From positions 45,145,431 to 45,209,430 of the forward strand of contig CM048842.1 of assembly GCA_026545765.1 (NCBI GenBank): a stretch of 64,000 nt of DNA. The letters run 5' to 3'. Positions 36,247-48,348 of this stretch are shown piece after piece (position 1 is the stretch's first letter; the number at the start of each line of letters is the position of its first letter). A program made the translations under genes and the position numbers. Origin of the DNA: Plantago major. Lineage: Eukaryota > Streptophyta > Magnoliopsida > Lamiales > Plantaginaceae. The notes beneath the pieces are model-generated. The model worked only from the letters and a program-made list of their open reading frames with translations. It had not been told where the DNA came from and ran no database searches.

Positions 36247-39200
36247 TCAAGTCTTCAGCGGTTGTTCTATGGATCGATGCAAATTTTCTATCTCGAAACC
36301 TTTTGATGTCATCGAATAATCATAGAGAAGTGTTACGGCGAGCATCTCGGTGTCTGGCAAATCCACAGACCTCTTTGTAGGTTTTGGTAGGATTTTCTTG
36401 ACAAAATGTTTGACCCAGATACTTTCCCTACTTCCGGGCATGCTCTATTACGATGTCAAAGCTTGAAGTATTCGTAGATAATCCTCGGATATCGATGTCA
36501 CCTTGTATTGATCTTGATTAGATAGAGCGATTCATAGGGTTCCACGGTGAGTCTTGCTTTTGTGCACATTCTGTGATATTGATTACATGCACATCATCGG
36601 CTTTCCATATGGACATTCATCGAGAGGTCCTTTCTCATGGCTTGTTCTCTTGACAACTTCAAAATCGACGGGCTTTAATGTGATTGGTGTTGATCAAGGT
36701 TGGCTTATCTTTTCTCCATGCCATAAGTTGTTTATGGATTGGTTAAAATCTTGAATTTACCAATAGATGCTTAAGTTCGAATCGATAGCCATTTTACGAT
36801 TGATGCACTGTGAGAGATGAATCATTGTCATTCTTCACATACTCTATTTTGGCTTCTACGGCACGAGTGGAAGTTGACTTTGTCTTTGCTCGACTCTCGA
36901 TCATTCCTTCTCATCTTGAATTCTCTTTGGGGTTGTTGCTTGAAGAACCACCTAGATGAACTTAGTATTTCGGAGGAGGTGTTTTAGCTGCTAGGGGCTT
37001 TGCAGCTATGGGCTCAGTTAGGCTTTCAATTTTCTTTTTCTGTGAAGAGGAGCTTCATCTTTATCAGTTTCCTCATCATCATCAAGATTAAATCTTGTGA
37101 GAGTTTTACAGCCTTCTTCATTGCCCAGGGGCTTGATTTGACCTTCTTCTTCTTCTTCTTCAAAAGATTCATCAATCCCTTTAACTTGTCTTCTCCTTGG
37201 AGCCTTGGTATTCCTTGGAGGTTTCTGTGCCATGGCCCTTGTTATCATTGTAGTTCCTTGATGGGTTTACGGAAGCGGCTACTATTTACCATGACTTGGC
37301 TTGAGGAGGGTTCGTTGATTCTGAGTGGTGGCTGGGAAGTTTTCATGTTTCTTCTTCCTCCCTGAGCCACACCAGCTCCAGATTTCTTCTTGTTTTCTTC
37401 TCCTTCTTCCCATTCCCCCTGACTTTGAGGTCCATATTTGGCTGACTCAGTCTCATAAAAGAATCTGAGAGAGAGTTAAAATGCCCTTGTAAATAATTAT
37501 AGGCAGTGACCAACTTCTGAAGTTCGGCTTTGAGCTCCTGATTTTGCTTGATAAGTCCATTGTCCTTATCAGTGAGCTACCTTGATGGGCTAGGATGGCA
37601 TCTGCTTTTCCGGTGTAACTTGCCTCTTGGAAAGCTTTTGACTAAAGGCGCATCATCGTCCCTTATCATTCCCAGATCTTTGAGCAATGACTATGCTAGT
37701 TGTTCTCTGAGTATGAGCTCGGTGAACTTTTTCATTTCGAGAGGGACGGATGATTACTTCCTTGTTACGTGAAGAAATCTCCTTTTCGATGAGCGATTAC
37801 TTGGTATACATTCATGTATTCATGGAGTGGACATTTGGCGGTTCTTTGAAAGTTTGAGGGCAATCAATTTCCTTTTCAAGTGTGAAAGACTAGATGTTCA
37901 TTGCGATGCTCTGCGAAGTCTTGTCTTCTTCATCATCGAGTAATCGGCTAGTGATCTTCATCCTCTTGGACATTCTCATCGATTTCGTCGAGTCGAACCA
38001 TCTCGGATTGGTTTCTTCCCTTTTGGGAGGAGAATGGTACTTCTTTTGAAGATGATCGACCTTAGCATCATGCTTAATTTGAGATACTTCTTGATGTCGA
38101 GTTCTTTGGTGATGGAATTCTGACATCTGTAGCTCTTTAACCTCAGTTAAGCAATCATCTCTTGGATATTGATCTTGTAGTTAGTCAAGCTTGTCTGGAT
38201 TTGGCTATCTGTCTTCCGGTTGAAGATGGGTGTTGTTCTTCTTCCAACAATTATGCGAGTTGGCGATTGGATTGAGTATTGAACAATTTCTGAGCGATTT
38301 CCTTAGAATCCTCAACTACTTGTTTAGTATTAACCTTTTGTTGGGAAGATGGATGAGTTGACTTTTGAGGAGATGGAGCGGAGATTTACATGCTTTCCTC
38401 TCGGTTTGCTTTTCGGTTGAGGCATGATTTCTTTGTGAAATTCCTCCGGTCCACAGTGCGGGGCATCATCATCGTCCTTTTATGCATGTCATCCTTTTGG
38501 TGATGATCGGTGGGAGGTTCATCGAAGTCGTTTCGTTTATCTCTTCCTTCTCATCATCTTGATACAAGATTGATCACTTGAGAATAGTGATCTTACGCCC
38601 ATTAACCTCTTCTTGTTGGAAGGTATAAATTGCAGATGCTGAGGCGGCAGATGCCATCTGTAATCTTGTCGACCATCTTTATTCAAAGGCTTGTATCAAG
38701 CGTCGCCACTTCTGCGGAGAAATCCTTATGCAATAAAGTCCTGTTGTGTCTTGTTAGGGAACATTACATGGATATATGTCTCCAAGTCGAGCTCGTGCTT
38801 TCGTTTGGTTGGTTGATCTGTGATTCTCAATATTTCGGAGATCGAGCACCTTAACCTTTGCCATTTTTTGAAGCATTGAATATGCTTTGGCAGGGTTTGA
38901 GCTTTGAAGAAGGGAAGTAGGTCCCTTTTCTCATCATTGGGAGCCTGCTTTGCACTTGTTTGAGCCTGATAGAAAGAGTTTTGAGTGAGCTTCAAAACTT
39001 TTATAGATATCTGAGTAGAAGTGTAGTTTAGTTTCGAGTTACTGAGTAAGTACTTGAGCTCGGAGACTTGTGCTCTTGAGACAATTGTGTCTCGAGATAT
39101 CTTGTTGTGGCGGAGACTTGGAAGTCTGGTCCTCATCAACCTTTCTTTCTTGAACCTGAGAATTAAAATTATCACAATACTTAGGAAATTTTATCAAGAA

Positions 39201-41721
39201 AACTTTAAGTGACAAATCAGATATCTGAGAGGTCAATTACCTCCATGGGAGGCTCAGATACTTGTCTCTCAGAGACTTGTGCAGTCTCTGGAATCTTTTC
39301 TTGTGATGAAGGCCTTGATGCCTCATCAATTTCCATAGGTGCAGGTGCAGGGGATGTCGCAACTCTGTCCCCTTGCACTTCTACTTCTGAGTGAGCCTGT
39401 GAGTAGAAAGTATTGAGTAATTTAGAAGAAGTTTGAGATAACCCAAGGTGAAGAATTTTTATCACTGATTTTCATATATATATATATACCTTCATATGGG
39501 AAGGCTCAATGATGTGTTCTTCAGAAACCTTGTTGGTTTCTGGGTTCTTTTCTGGCATTTCTGCCTTATCTTCCTCTTTCTCAGTTGGAGCCTGTTAGAA
39601 ACATTTACTTTAAGCACATGAACATATGACTAAAAAGTGTTATCTTAAGAATCAATTTATCACCTGTGGCACAGGCTCAGATTTCTTAAGAGGTGAGGTT
39701 GAGGTAACCTCCTTCTCAGTTTCTGAGGCAAGCTTTCCAGCTTCCTCTTGTTACTGTGTTTCTAACTCAGCCTATAACAAAGAAATTTTATAAGTAACAA
39801 GATATATATAAGCATAAAGTTTCACAAGATGAGAGTTAAACCATTGATTACGATCCATATCGGTGATTGGTCTCTGAAACTCGTGACCCTTCTATACTTT
39901 GGTCTTCTTGTTCCAGTAACACTTCTTTGTTTGAAGTTTCAGGTACTTCACACCTTTCCTGAGTGTGCAACTCAGTTGCCTCCCCTGGTTGATCATTCTG
40001 AGTAGATATCTCAGTTTGATCCCTCTTATTGAGTTGGGGAACCTGCTCTTTTGCAGGATTTTCTTGACATCTGACATTCTTTGGTAATTCAAAATGGAGT
40101 TCATTTACCATTTCATCAACCACTTGTGGCTGTTGTGGTTGTGGTTGTTGTGGTTATGCAGGCGGAAGATTGGTCAGTAGAGTGTTCTTCCAGATTTTTA
40201 GTTGTGGCGTTTCCATCAGCATCTGCTAGCACTAAAATACCACTCATCAGGGCTTTTTGAAGTTGTGTGTAAGAAACGTTCCCTGATGATGTGTTTACAC
40301 CAACAACCTTTGCTATAGGTGCTTGTTCAGCAACCTGAGGTGTAGGTTCTTCTTCAGAAACCTTTTCACCAGTTACTATTTTAGTAACCTTAGCCCTTTT
40401 TGTTCTTTCTAGGACTTGAGAGATGACTAGCTTCTCATCTTCATTGTCAGAGCTCTCATCAGCATTAGGAACTGATTGGTCCATTACTCCTGCGGTTTCT
40501 GCAGATAGGGCTTGGTGTTTTTCACCACTTTTGGCAGCATTTATGAGTTCATCAGCAAGGCTTTCTGTAATAGTCTTCACATTTAAAGCACTTTCTCTTC
40601 TTGAGTCTACTTATTCGATAGTTGATAACTCTTTTGCGGCATTGATGAGTTCATCGCCTTTATCGGTTCATCGGCAATACTGCAGATATGTCGAGAATCG
40701 ACAACCTCGATAGGTGTGTCTTACGATTTGCCCAGACTTCTTTCTTGAAGTTACAGGCTTCTTAGTCATAACCTTTTCTTGAGATACCTTTTCGGACTTT
40801 CGCTTTTTAGAACCTATCGAGACCCGGTAACCTTTTTCAACAAGTTTGTATACTCATATTTGTAGAGTAGATTCTTGTTGGCTATTCGGTAGTCTCTCGA
40901 GCTCGATGCGAAGCTTCTCCAAGTAGCATACCTTGAGACCATAGCCTCATGGCCTTTGGCTCGGCTAGTCCTTTAGCGATTTTAGGCTCAAGCCTTGAAT
41001 CTTCTTCACAAACTTCATGAAGGCGTACTTTCCCGATTAAAAGGGTTTTCGGCCGTTTTTCTTGTTGATTCGGCAAGAACATCATGATCCATCGTTCTTA
41101 GCTTATCTAGTCGGCACCTCCTTGTAGACCATCAAAGCATCATGAAGAATGCGAGCCAATACATCGGTGAACCATCGGATATACGGTTGGATGTCGACAA
41201 GCTTGAATTCGGTGGGTGTATCGATTTTCAAGATCACACCGTCCTTTGTCTGATTCTTTAACACCTTCAAGGAGATCATCGTCCTTGGTGTTTATTTTAA
41301 AATCCTTTCCAAGATTTTGAAACTCGAACAACTTCTGAAAGTTGTTAAGTCGGAAGGATTTCCTTTCCTTGGGTGAGGTTTTGTGAACACTATTAGGTGC
41401 CTTGAAACACAAGAAATTATCACAGGTTGTTGTAGAATTCCAACACATCGGTGATGAAATTCCACTTGGCGGCAGATAGAAATCCCTTGATTTGTGTCTT
41501 TTCAAGCATGTCGAGAATCGACTTTACATCGGTTTGGTTTTCAATTGCGGTAGTGAGGTATTCCTCGACCATGGCACCACCCCAAATCATTACGTGATTT
41601 GAAGTCAATGGTCGATTAAAATCTCCTACCGGTCGGTTGTTCACAACAACCAACTCAGTGCTTGCTTTTCGTGATACGTGGAGGATTGAGATTTCGATGT
41701 AGAAGAATTCTTTGGGGCCAT
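36247..41721 (-). CDS. Element B accessory (post-pol) gene with introns, unknown function
   Basis: Coding sequence in the pol orientation from the ATG at 41721 (MAPKNSS) to a C-terminal piece ending at 36247. Exon 1 runs to about 39860 and includes VLERTKRAKV and LQKALMSGILVLAD. Short exons follow at 39664-39771 (108 nt), 39490-39591 (102 nt) and 39241-39396 (156 nt), all starting GCT and phase 0. A long exon starts at 39155 (VQERKVDEDQ). Short exons are Glu/Lys/Pro/Ser-rich. Downstream come ITRAMAQKPPRNTK, a Glu run, and RFNLDDDEET. No signal peptide, membrane segment or known domain is visible. The 108-nt exon has an in-frame TAA (CAG TAA CAA) where copy A has AAA, and several frameshifts coincide with altered CAG/CTG sites. 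Could be an env-like or gag-related accessory protein; unproven. Confidence 0.6.
39156..39240 (-). other. Accessory gene intron 4 (element B), 85 nt
   Basis: Exon end CCCATGGAG, then gtaattgacc...ttaattctcag, then GTTCAAGAAAG. In-frame TGA inside the intron; flanking exons open. Confidence 0.75.
39397..39489 (-). other. Accessory gene intron 3 (element B), 93 nt
   Basis: Exon end CATATGAAG, then gtatatatat...ttctactcacag, then GCTCACTCAG. TA-repeat at the donor side; in-frame TGA after five codons. Confidence 0.78.
39592..39663 (-). other. Accessory gene intron 2 (element B), 72 nt
   Basis: Exon end GTGCCACAG, then gtgataaattg...tttctaacag, then GCTCCAACTG. In-frame TGA at the fourth codon. 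Confidence 0.78.
39772..39852 (-). other. Accessory gene intron 1 (element B), donor altered
   Basis: Acceptor tttgttatag|GCTGAG is intact. The donor CAG|gtagctga seen in element A is replaced by unrelated bases at the equivalent place, so the left limit is approximate. Confidence 0.5.
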
Positions 41722-42508
41722 CTCTTTATATAGTGTAGAGAATTTGGATTGGTGTTTGAAAGAGATTTGATTGATTAATTCTTTGCGAAAAACTTAATCT
41801 TGATTGGCGAGATTGTAGAAGGTTTGCGAGAGAATCGAGAAGGTTTTGCTATTTTGTGCAAGTCGAATTTTGGATTAGGCGAAAGTGATTTCTTTTGCCA
41901 AAATCCTATATATAGCAATAGAATCTCATCGACAAATACATACAAATTGATTTTGTGTACGTATCTGTGATTTGCAAGCGTGAGCAAAAGCTAGTTCGGC
42001 ATTAAATGCAAAGTGGGCTTTGTCGAATTTTTCTGATCCACTATTTTGTGAATTAATTTCCACCGTATAGATCAATCGCTTAATTTCATCAAGGGTCACC
42101 ATTGCTTCTTGACAATGATCACAATCAACAAGTGTAATTGTGCCCATTTAATGAATTTTGGCTAATAGCTATCTGAATCACGTTTTGTATGACCAAGAAC
42201 CTTTGCATCTGAATCATCTTATACTTAGGATTTTCCAAGTTTTTCATCAAGATAGAAATAATCTGAATTTCAAGAGAGTAGTTATTGCAGATAGTTGTAC
42301 TATTCTCTTTTGTGTTCCCGTTTATAGAGTGATTCGGATATCGAGTTCCGTCTCGAGAGATCTTAAGCATCTTTTGCTCTTTAGCCTTTTGACTTACGGA
42401 TACCGTTCAGATTTCTCTTTTCTCTTCTCGGATACCCGTTCGGATACCTCTTCTCTGGATGCCCGTTCGGATACCTTTTCTCTGGATGCCGTTCAGTTCT
42501 GAACTCTT
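41722..42508 (-). other. Non-coding gap between RNase H and accessory gene, with TATA-like box
   Basis: No ORF of note. TATATATAGG lies at 41905-41914 (minus), conserved in element A. Short CTCTTCTCTGGATGCCGTTCGG-type repeats occur near 42425-42495 and also in element A near 14645-14695. Confidence 0.45.
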
Positions 42509-45500
42509 TCAATTCATTGGTAGTTCCATTAGTCCAAGACTATGTCTTAAGGCTAAGAATCTACTTTCTTGTAGTGGCTTAGTGAAGATATCTGCAAGTT
42601 GGTCTTCAGTGTCAATATTGAGTATCTCTATATTGCCTTTTTCAACATGGTCTCTGATGAAGTGATGTCTAACATCAATATGCTTTGTTCTGGCATGAAA
42701 TTTAGGATTCTGTGTAATCGCAATAGCACTTGTGTTGTCACAGAAAATGGGAGTTTTATTTTCATCGAGTCCATAGTCTTTAAGTTGTTGTTGTATCCAC
42801 AGAATTTGTGTTGCACAACAACCGACAATATATTGACCTACCTGTGGTAGAAGTTGCAATTGAGTTTTGCTTCTTGCTAAACCACGAGATAAGTCTAGTA
42901 CCCAGAAATTGACAAGTTCCTGAGGTGCTTTTCCTATCAAGCAGTGATCCATCATAATAAGCGTTTGAGTACCCAGCTAAACTCAATCCGCTTTCTTTAG
43001 GATACCACAATTCTACATCTACTATACCTTTTACATACCTTAATATTTTCATAGCAATGTTGTAGTGTGTGTGCATTGGATTTGTCTAAAATCTAGCACA
43101 CACTCCAACGGCGTATTGAATATCAGGTCTACTTGCAGTGAGGTAAAGTAGTGAACCTATCAATTTCCTATACTTATGTTCTTCAACACTCTTGTCTGAT
43201 TCAGTATAGGTCATTTTGGTTCCAATGCTCATAGGTATCTTAGCATTCTTTTCAGAAGGCTTAAGATTGAATTTTGTGAGCATATCTTTTGCATACTTTG
43301 TTTGACTAATGAATATTCCATCATTGAGTTGCTTGACTTGCAATCCTAGAAAATAATTCATTTCTCCCATCATGCTCATCTCAAACTTACTTTTCATGAG
43401 ATTTGCAAAGTCATTACAAAGTTGCTTGTCCTTAGATCCAAATATGATGTCATCAACATATACTTGAACTAAGAGTAGTTTTCCATCATGGTTTAAGGTA
43501 AATAAAGTTTTATCAACTTCACCTTTCTTGAAACCACTTTCCAGAAGGTATTTGGCCAAAGTGTTATACCATGCTCTTGGAGCCTGTTTGATCCATCTGA
43601 GCTTTACATGGTTTATAGACCATTCTACTTTCTGAGGAAACTTCAAAGCCAGGTACATAAACTTCTTCTGCAAGTTCACAGTTCAAGAATGCACTTTTGA
43701 CATCCATCTGATAAACTTTAAAATCTTTATGAGCTCAAGGCTAGAAAGAGTCTTATTGCATCAATCGCAATGGCTGGTGCATATGACTCATCAAAATCTA
43801 AGCCTTGATGCAGGTAAATCCCTTGCAACCAATCTTGCTTTGTTTACGGTTATTTCACGATTCATTCATTTGTTTACGAAAACCCATTTAGTTCCAATCA
43901 GATATTCCTTCCATGAATGGAACTAATTTCGGACTTTGTTTCTCTCAAATTGATCCGGCTCTTCTTGCATTCGGAGATCCGGTCTTGGTCTCCTAATGCT
44001 TCTTCTATATTGTTGGGTTCAACATTTGAGATGAAACATCCAAAGAGAGAATTAGCATTTTCAGCTATTACTCTCCTAGTCCTAACACCTTGATTAATTG
44101 GTCCAATCACATCTTTTGCAGGATGATCCTTAATCCATCTCATGATAGGTTTAGTGCTAGTAGGATCAATATCCAAATGATTTGAATGAGAATCCTTTGG
44201 GATTTTGATTTGATACTTTTCGATATCTAAGACATTTTGCTCCTCATAAGGGCAATTAATATACGACACTTGTTGATTTGAGCTATCTGGAACATGTCTT
44301 TCAGAGAGATTGTTTCCAGAGATAGCTTCATGATGAACATCTTCAGTTTCCATTTCTGGAAGTTTCATAGGAAATTCTTCATCATGTTTGTGAGTCATCT
44401 TGTTGTTACTAGGCACTTCATGCTTTTCCACGTCAGAGTCATCCTCACTTTCCATAATGATGTTTCTCCTTTCTGAGGATTCTTCTTCAGGATCCCTTAA
44501 CATTAGTTCTTTGAACCTTTCTAAGAGTTCATCATTAGGAGGTTTTTTCTTGTTTCTTCATAGAATACAACATGAACTGATTCTTCAATTTTCTTTGTTC
44601 TTTTGTTGTAAATTCTGTAGGTTTTGATATTCGTGGAATAGCGAAATACACTTTCATCTGCCTTTGGTTGAAATGTTCTCATTTAATCTTTTCCATTGTT
44701 TAGAACAAAACATCTACAACCAAATACTCTCAGATGTTTGATATTAGGGGGTCTACCAACCAAGATTTCATTAGGGGTCTTGTCATGATGTTTGTTTATC
44801 AAACATACGAGAATGTAGCAGTTGTGTTCTGACTTCAACCCGATAAATTTCACTTATTTGATGTCATTAGCATCGTCCTTGCGGCTTCTTTAAGGTTCTG
44901 TTTTCCTTTACGCAATACCATTTTGTTGAGGTGTTCTTACGGAGGAAAGTTGGTGTTGTATACCTTTGTCTGCAAAACTCCTTTATGTCTTGGTTGACAA
45001 ACTTCGGTACCATAGTGCATACGATTGCGATACCTTGTCATTTTCATGACTTCAAGCTTTTTGACAAGTTTGGTATCTCCACCTGGCGTCGATTTGTGTT
45101 TTAGAAAGACAACCCAAGTGAATCTTGAAGTCATCTACAACAACGGACCATACTTCTTTCCTGCATAACTAGTTACAGATGATTCAAAAAGATCCATATG
45201 TAGTAGTTGCAGTGGTCTAACAGTAGAGTGTCTAGTTTTGGACTTGAAAGAGATTTTGGATTGTTTCCCCATCCGACATGCAGAACAGATATCATCCTTT
45301 CTGAAAGACGTTTTGGGAAGGCCAACCACTAACTCTTTCTTGGCAAGTTTGTTCGAGTTTTGAAGTTCAAGTGACTCATTCTTTTGTGCCATAACGGTGC
45401 TCTTACGTGACGGATTGACTCACCATGAGACATTCTTTAGTTGTGGCGGATGCCCAATCGGCAACATAAAGGCGCCTTTCCGCCGAGCAACCAAGGTATG

Positions 45501-48231
45501 CGCTTTGACTCATTGTCGATTAGTTTGCGATATTTTGCTTTGAATTTTATAGTAAAACCTTTATGCAAAGCTGGCTCATGCTAAATAGATTGTATTTCAA
45601 ATCCTTAACATATGTCGTCGGTGATTGTTAATGTTCCCAATTTGGCGTTGCCAAATCGAGAGAGGATTTAATTCTCCTCCAAATCGATGCTCGGTCACTG
45701 TTGCAAGCTTTGTAATCGACTAGATTTGCTTTGTCTCTGTCATGTGCTTTCCGCATCCACTATCAGCTGACCATTGTGCTTTAGTCCGAAGCATTACGCA
45801 TAACGAGGAGCAGGAGATTAGGTTCTCAAATTACAGATTAGAACCATCGGGACTAAACAATCTTCCGGTGGGAATCCATTTTGAATGAATTTCCTTGGAA
45901 CATTCTTTTGTCGATAGGAACATAAGGAAGAATTACGATTGAATGATTATCGTTATTAAAATTATTTTCTTCCTTGGTGTGTTCCTAGGTGCTCCATTTG
46001 GTGCTTCGGATACTGTCGGTTTGAGTTTGCTTTTCGACAAACTTAGCTTTCCTGCGATTTCTTCTAGTACGGCATTGATTTTCTGGCTTGATTCAACTTC
46101 CGCCGATAATTGCTTTGAGCAATTCTAGCCTTTAACCATCGTTCTTGCTCTTGTTTGTATTCATGAGCAAGTTGTTTCGATGCCTTTGTAGCAATACCGT
46201 TTGAGCACTTGAAGCTATACGAGATCTTTTCTCGGCTTTGCTAGTCTCTGGTTGATCGAATTTCTTTCGAAAAAGTGACATGAGAGAAATTGCGGCTCTG
46301 CAATTCTACCCTTTTGAGAGACATATGGGTGTTTACACTTTTAGGTGTTGTGTTTCTTTTCGAGCGATGCCATCGGTTTATTTTTAACTTGTTTTTCCAC
46401 AAAGGTTTAGTCATATTGCTTTTCCTTTGTCAGCGACCTTCTTCTTGACCGATACTATAGATTGCATGGGAACCATCTTCTTTACAAATGTTCTTCTTTC
46501 CTCACTCTTATTGAGTGATAGAACACTCTGTCGTGTATTATTGAAGTCCTTTCTTTCTGAAGGATCTCTTAAATAAGATTGTACTTGATGAAGAGTGTCA
46601 CTAACTTTGGCATAAGATTGAAAAGATAATTCTTTCGTTACGAGTTCCTTGTTCTCGGAAAGAAGATCTTCATATTTCTTTACGTAATTGACCATTCCTT
46701 CTTTATGTGACTTTTAGGTCTCGGATATCGAGCTTTGAGAAATGCATTTTCACATCCTTTTTCTCGATATCTTAACTAATTGAAATTTTCCTTTGCAAGA
46801 GAATTCTTTTCTTCTTCAAGATTTTCGGCTCTTGCTCGGATCATTAGAAATTCCCTTTCATAGATGTCAAGATCTTTCTGAGATTTTCTAGATCTTTTAT
46901 TTCTTCTTCATCACTTTCATAAGTATAACAAGAAGTATGTGTTACCTCATCGACCATAAGATGATTTCTATGTTAGAGATATGCGGACCGTCAATCTCGG
47001 CAACTCCACACATTTCATTCTTCTTGAGGCGAAGTCGATTATATCATGAGTAACTCCACATAATTACGGTGATGGTAAGATTGAGTCATCGAATTGTCAT
47101 CTTGAATCATTTCATAGTCTAGAGCATCGATTGAGTTTGGATTTTCTTTCTTTCTTGATTAATAAAGCTTTACGGCTTCTTGAAGATTATTCTATCTTTC
47201 TTGTCCCTGTCCTTAGTTTGTTGAGCGGGACAATCCTTCTTGAAGTGACGAGTTTACGACAATAGAAGCGGATATCGTTTCCAATTTCTACTTCCTCGAT
47301 TACATGATGCTTTCTTAGGCGGCTTGTTCGTGAGCTTTGCATATTTTTGTCTTGGTGATAGTTTTGAGCCTAAATGCTTTTTGACTTCTCTTTGGCTTTT
47401 CTTCTCTCAATTTCTCGTGACATATTTGCTCATTTGCTTTGCGGCAAGAGCATCCTCGATCTCTTCCTTGCTTTTCTTCTTTTGAAGTTCCTTGAGCAAC
47501 TAGAGCAATATTACGCAACTTTTAGGTTGTTTGTTCTCTTTGTGTTGTCTCATAATCAACCGTAGCAAGATGTGAGAAGAGTTCCTTTGGAGTGATATTT
47601 GGCATACCTTGATTAAAATAAAAAGAATTGATATGCTCCGGTTGTGGTTAAGACTTACAATAGTCTTAATCTTTTATTGAGAGTATATGTTGCTTTCCCA
47701 AGTCTTTGCCATATCACTCATGAGAGTGGTAAATCTGAAATCAAGTTCTTCGAGTTTGATGGGTCCTTGTTTGAAATTTTGAAATTTCAACTTGAGAACT
47801 TCGAACTTGTTTTCTTTGGTTTCTCGGTTAACGCTGATTTCTTCAATCGGTTGCCGCAACTTCGCCGTTTAGCACCCACGATTTACCTTGTGTGCTCAGT
47901 GTAGATCGATGATGATATTACGAGCTTGACCATCCAGACGATTTCTCTTGGCATCTTAGATGTCAGGAGTTCTCTGAGCTTTGGTTAAGTAAATAACTTG
48001 ACTAGTAGATCTCCCACTAGTTGGCGCATCGGTTTGTGAAGATCGTTCGCTTTGATCTCTGTCTCTACCATTAGAAACCTCCATGACTTGTTTAAGTTGT
48101 TGAATGACTATTGGGCCATTTTTTATTACTTCGATCATTTTGTCACTTATGGCTTCAAGGTGGAGCATCATGTTATTTTTCCATTTCTCGTAGTTCTCTG
48201 GTTTGAGAATGGGTGCATTACTCAGAGACAT
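42509..48231 (-). pseudogene. Element B gag-pol (Copia order), partly intact
   Basis: gag starts at 48231 (MSLSNAPILKPENYEKWKNN, a UBN2-type gag N-terminus). Zinc knuckle at 47227-47272. Protease DSG at 45756-45764. GAG-pre-integrase and integrase pieces at 44937-45392 (LLHMDLF with the first catalytic Asp, SRFTWVVFLKHK). The IN-RT linker is 43898-44503 (WIKDHPAKDVIGPINQGVRT). RT is 43086-43679, with YVDD at 43449-43460 and LTASRPDIQYAVG. RNase H is 42509-43076, ending GLMELPMN then stop. RT alone is open for 197 codons. Remaining breaks cluster where CAG/CTG is missing. Probably a recent element whose sequence is partly miscalled; true decay cannot be excluded. Confidence 0.88.
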
Positions 48232-48333
48232 TCCTGCACACTTAACACACAGATTAAATAGTCCTCGTAAATGGACAAAGTTCCTTCACCTATCTGGGGA
48301 TCTAGGTTCAGTGCAGAAGGCTTATGAACCTCC

Positions 48334-48346
48334 TGCTCTGATACCA
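48334..48346 (-). other. Primer binding site of element B (initiator tRNA-Met type)
   Basis: TGGTATCAGAGCA on the minus strand, two bases from the 5' LTR, identical to element A. Confidence 0.92.
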
Positions 48347-48348
48347 CT

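Noticed and set aside
36247-41721. Accessory gene called as an envelope gene
   Set aside because: No signal peptide, hydrophobic membrane segment or cleavage-site pattern could be seen; position alone is not enough.
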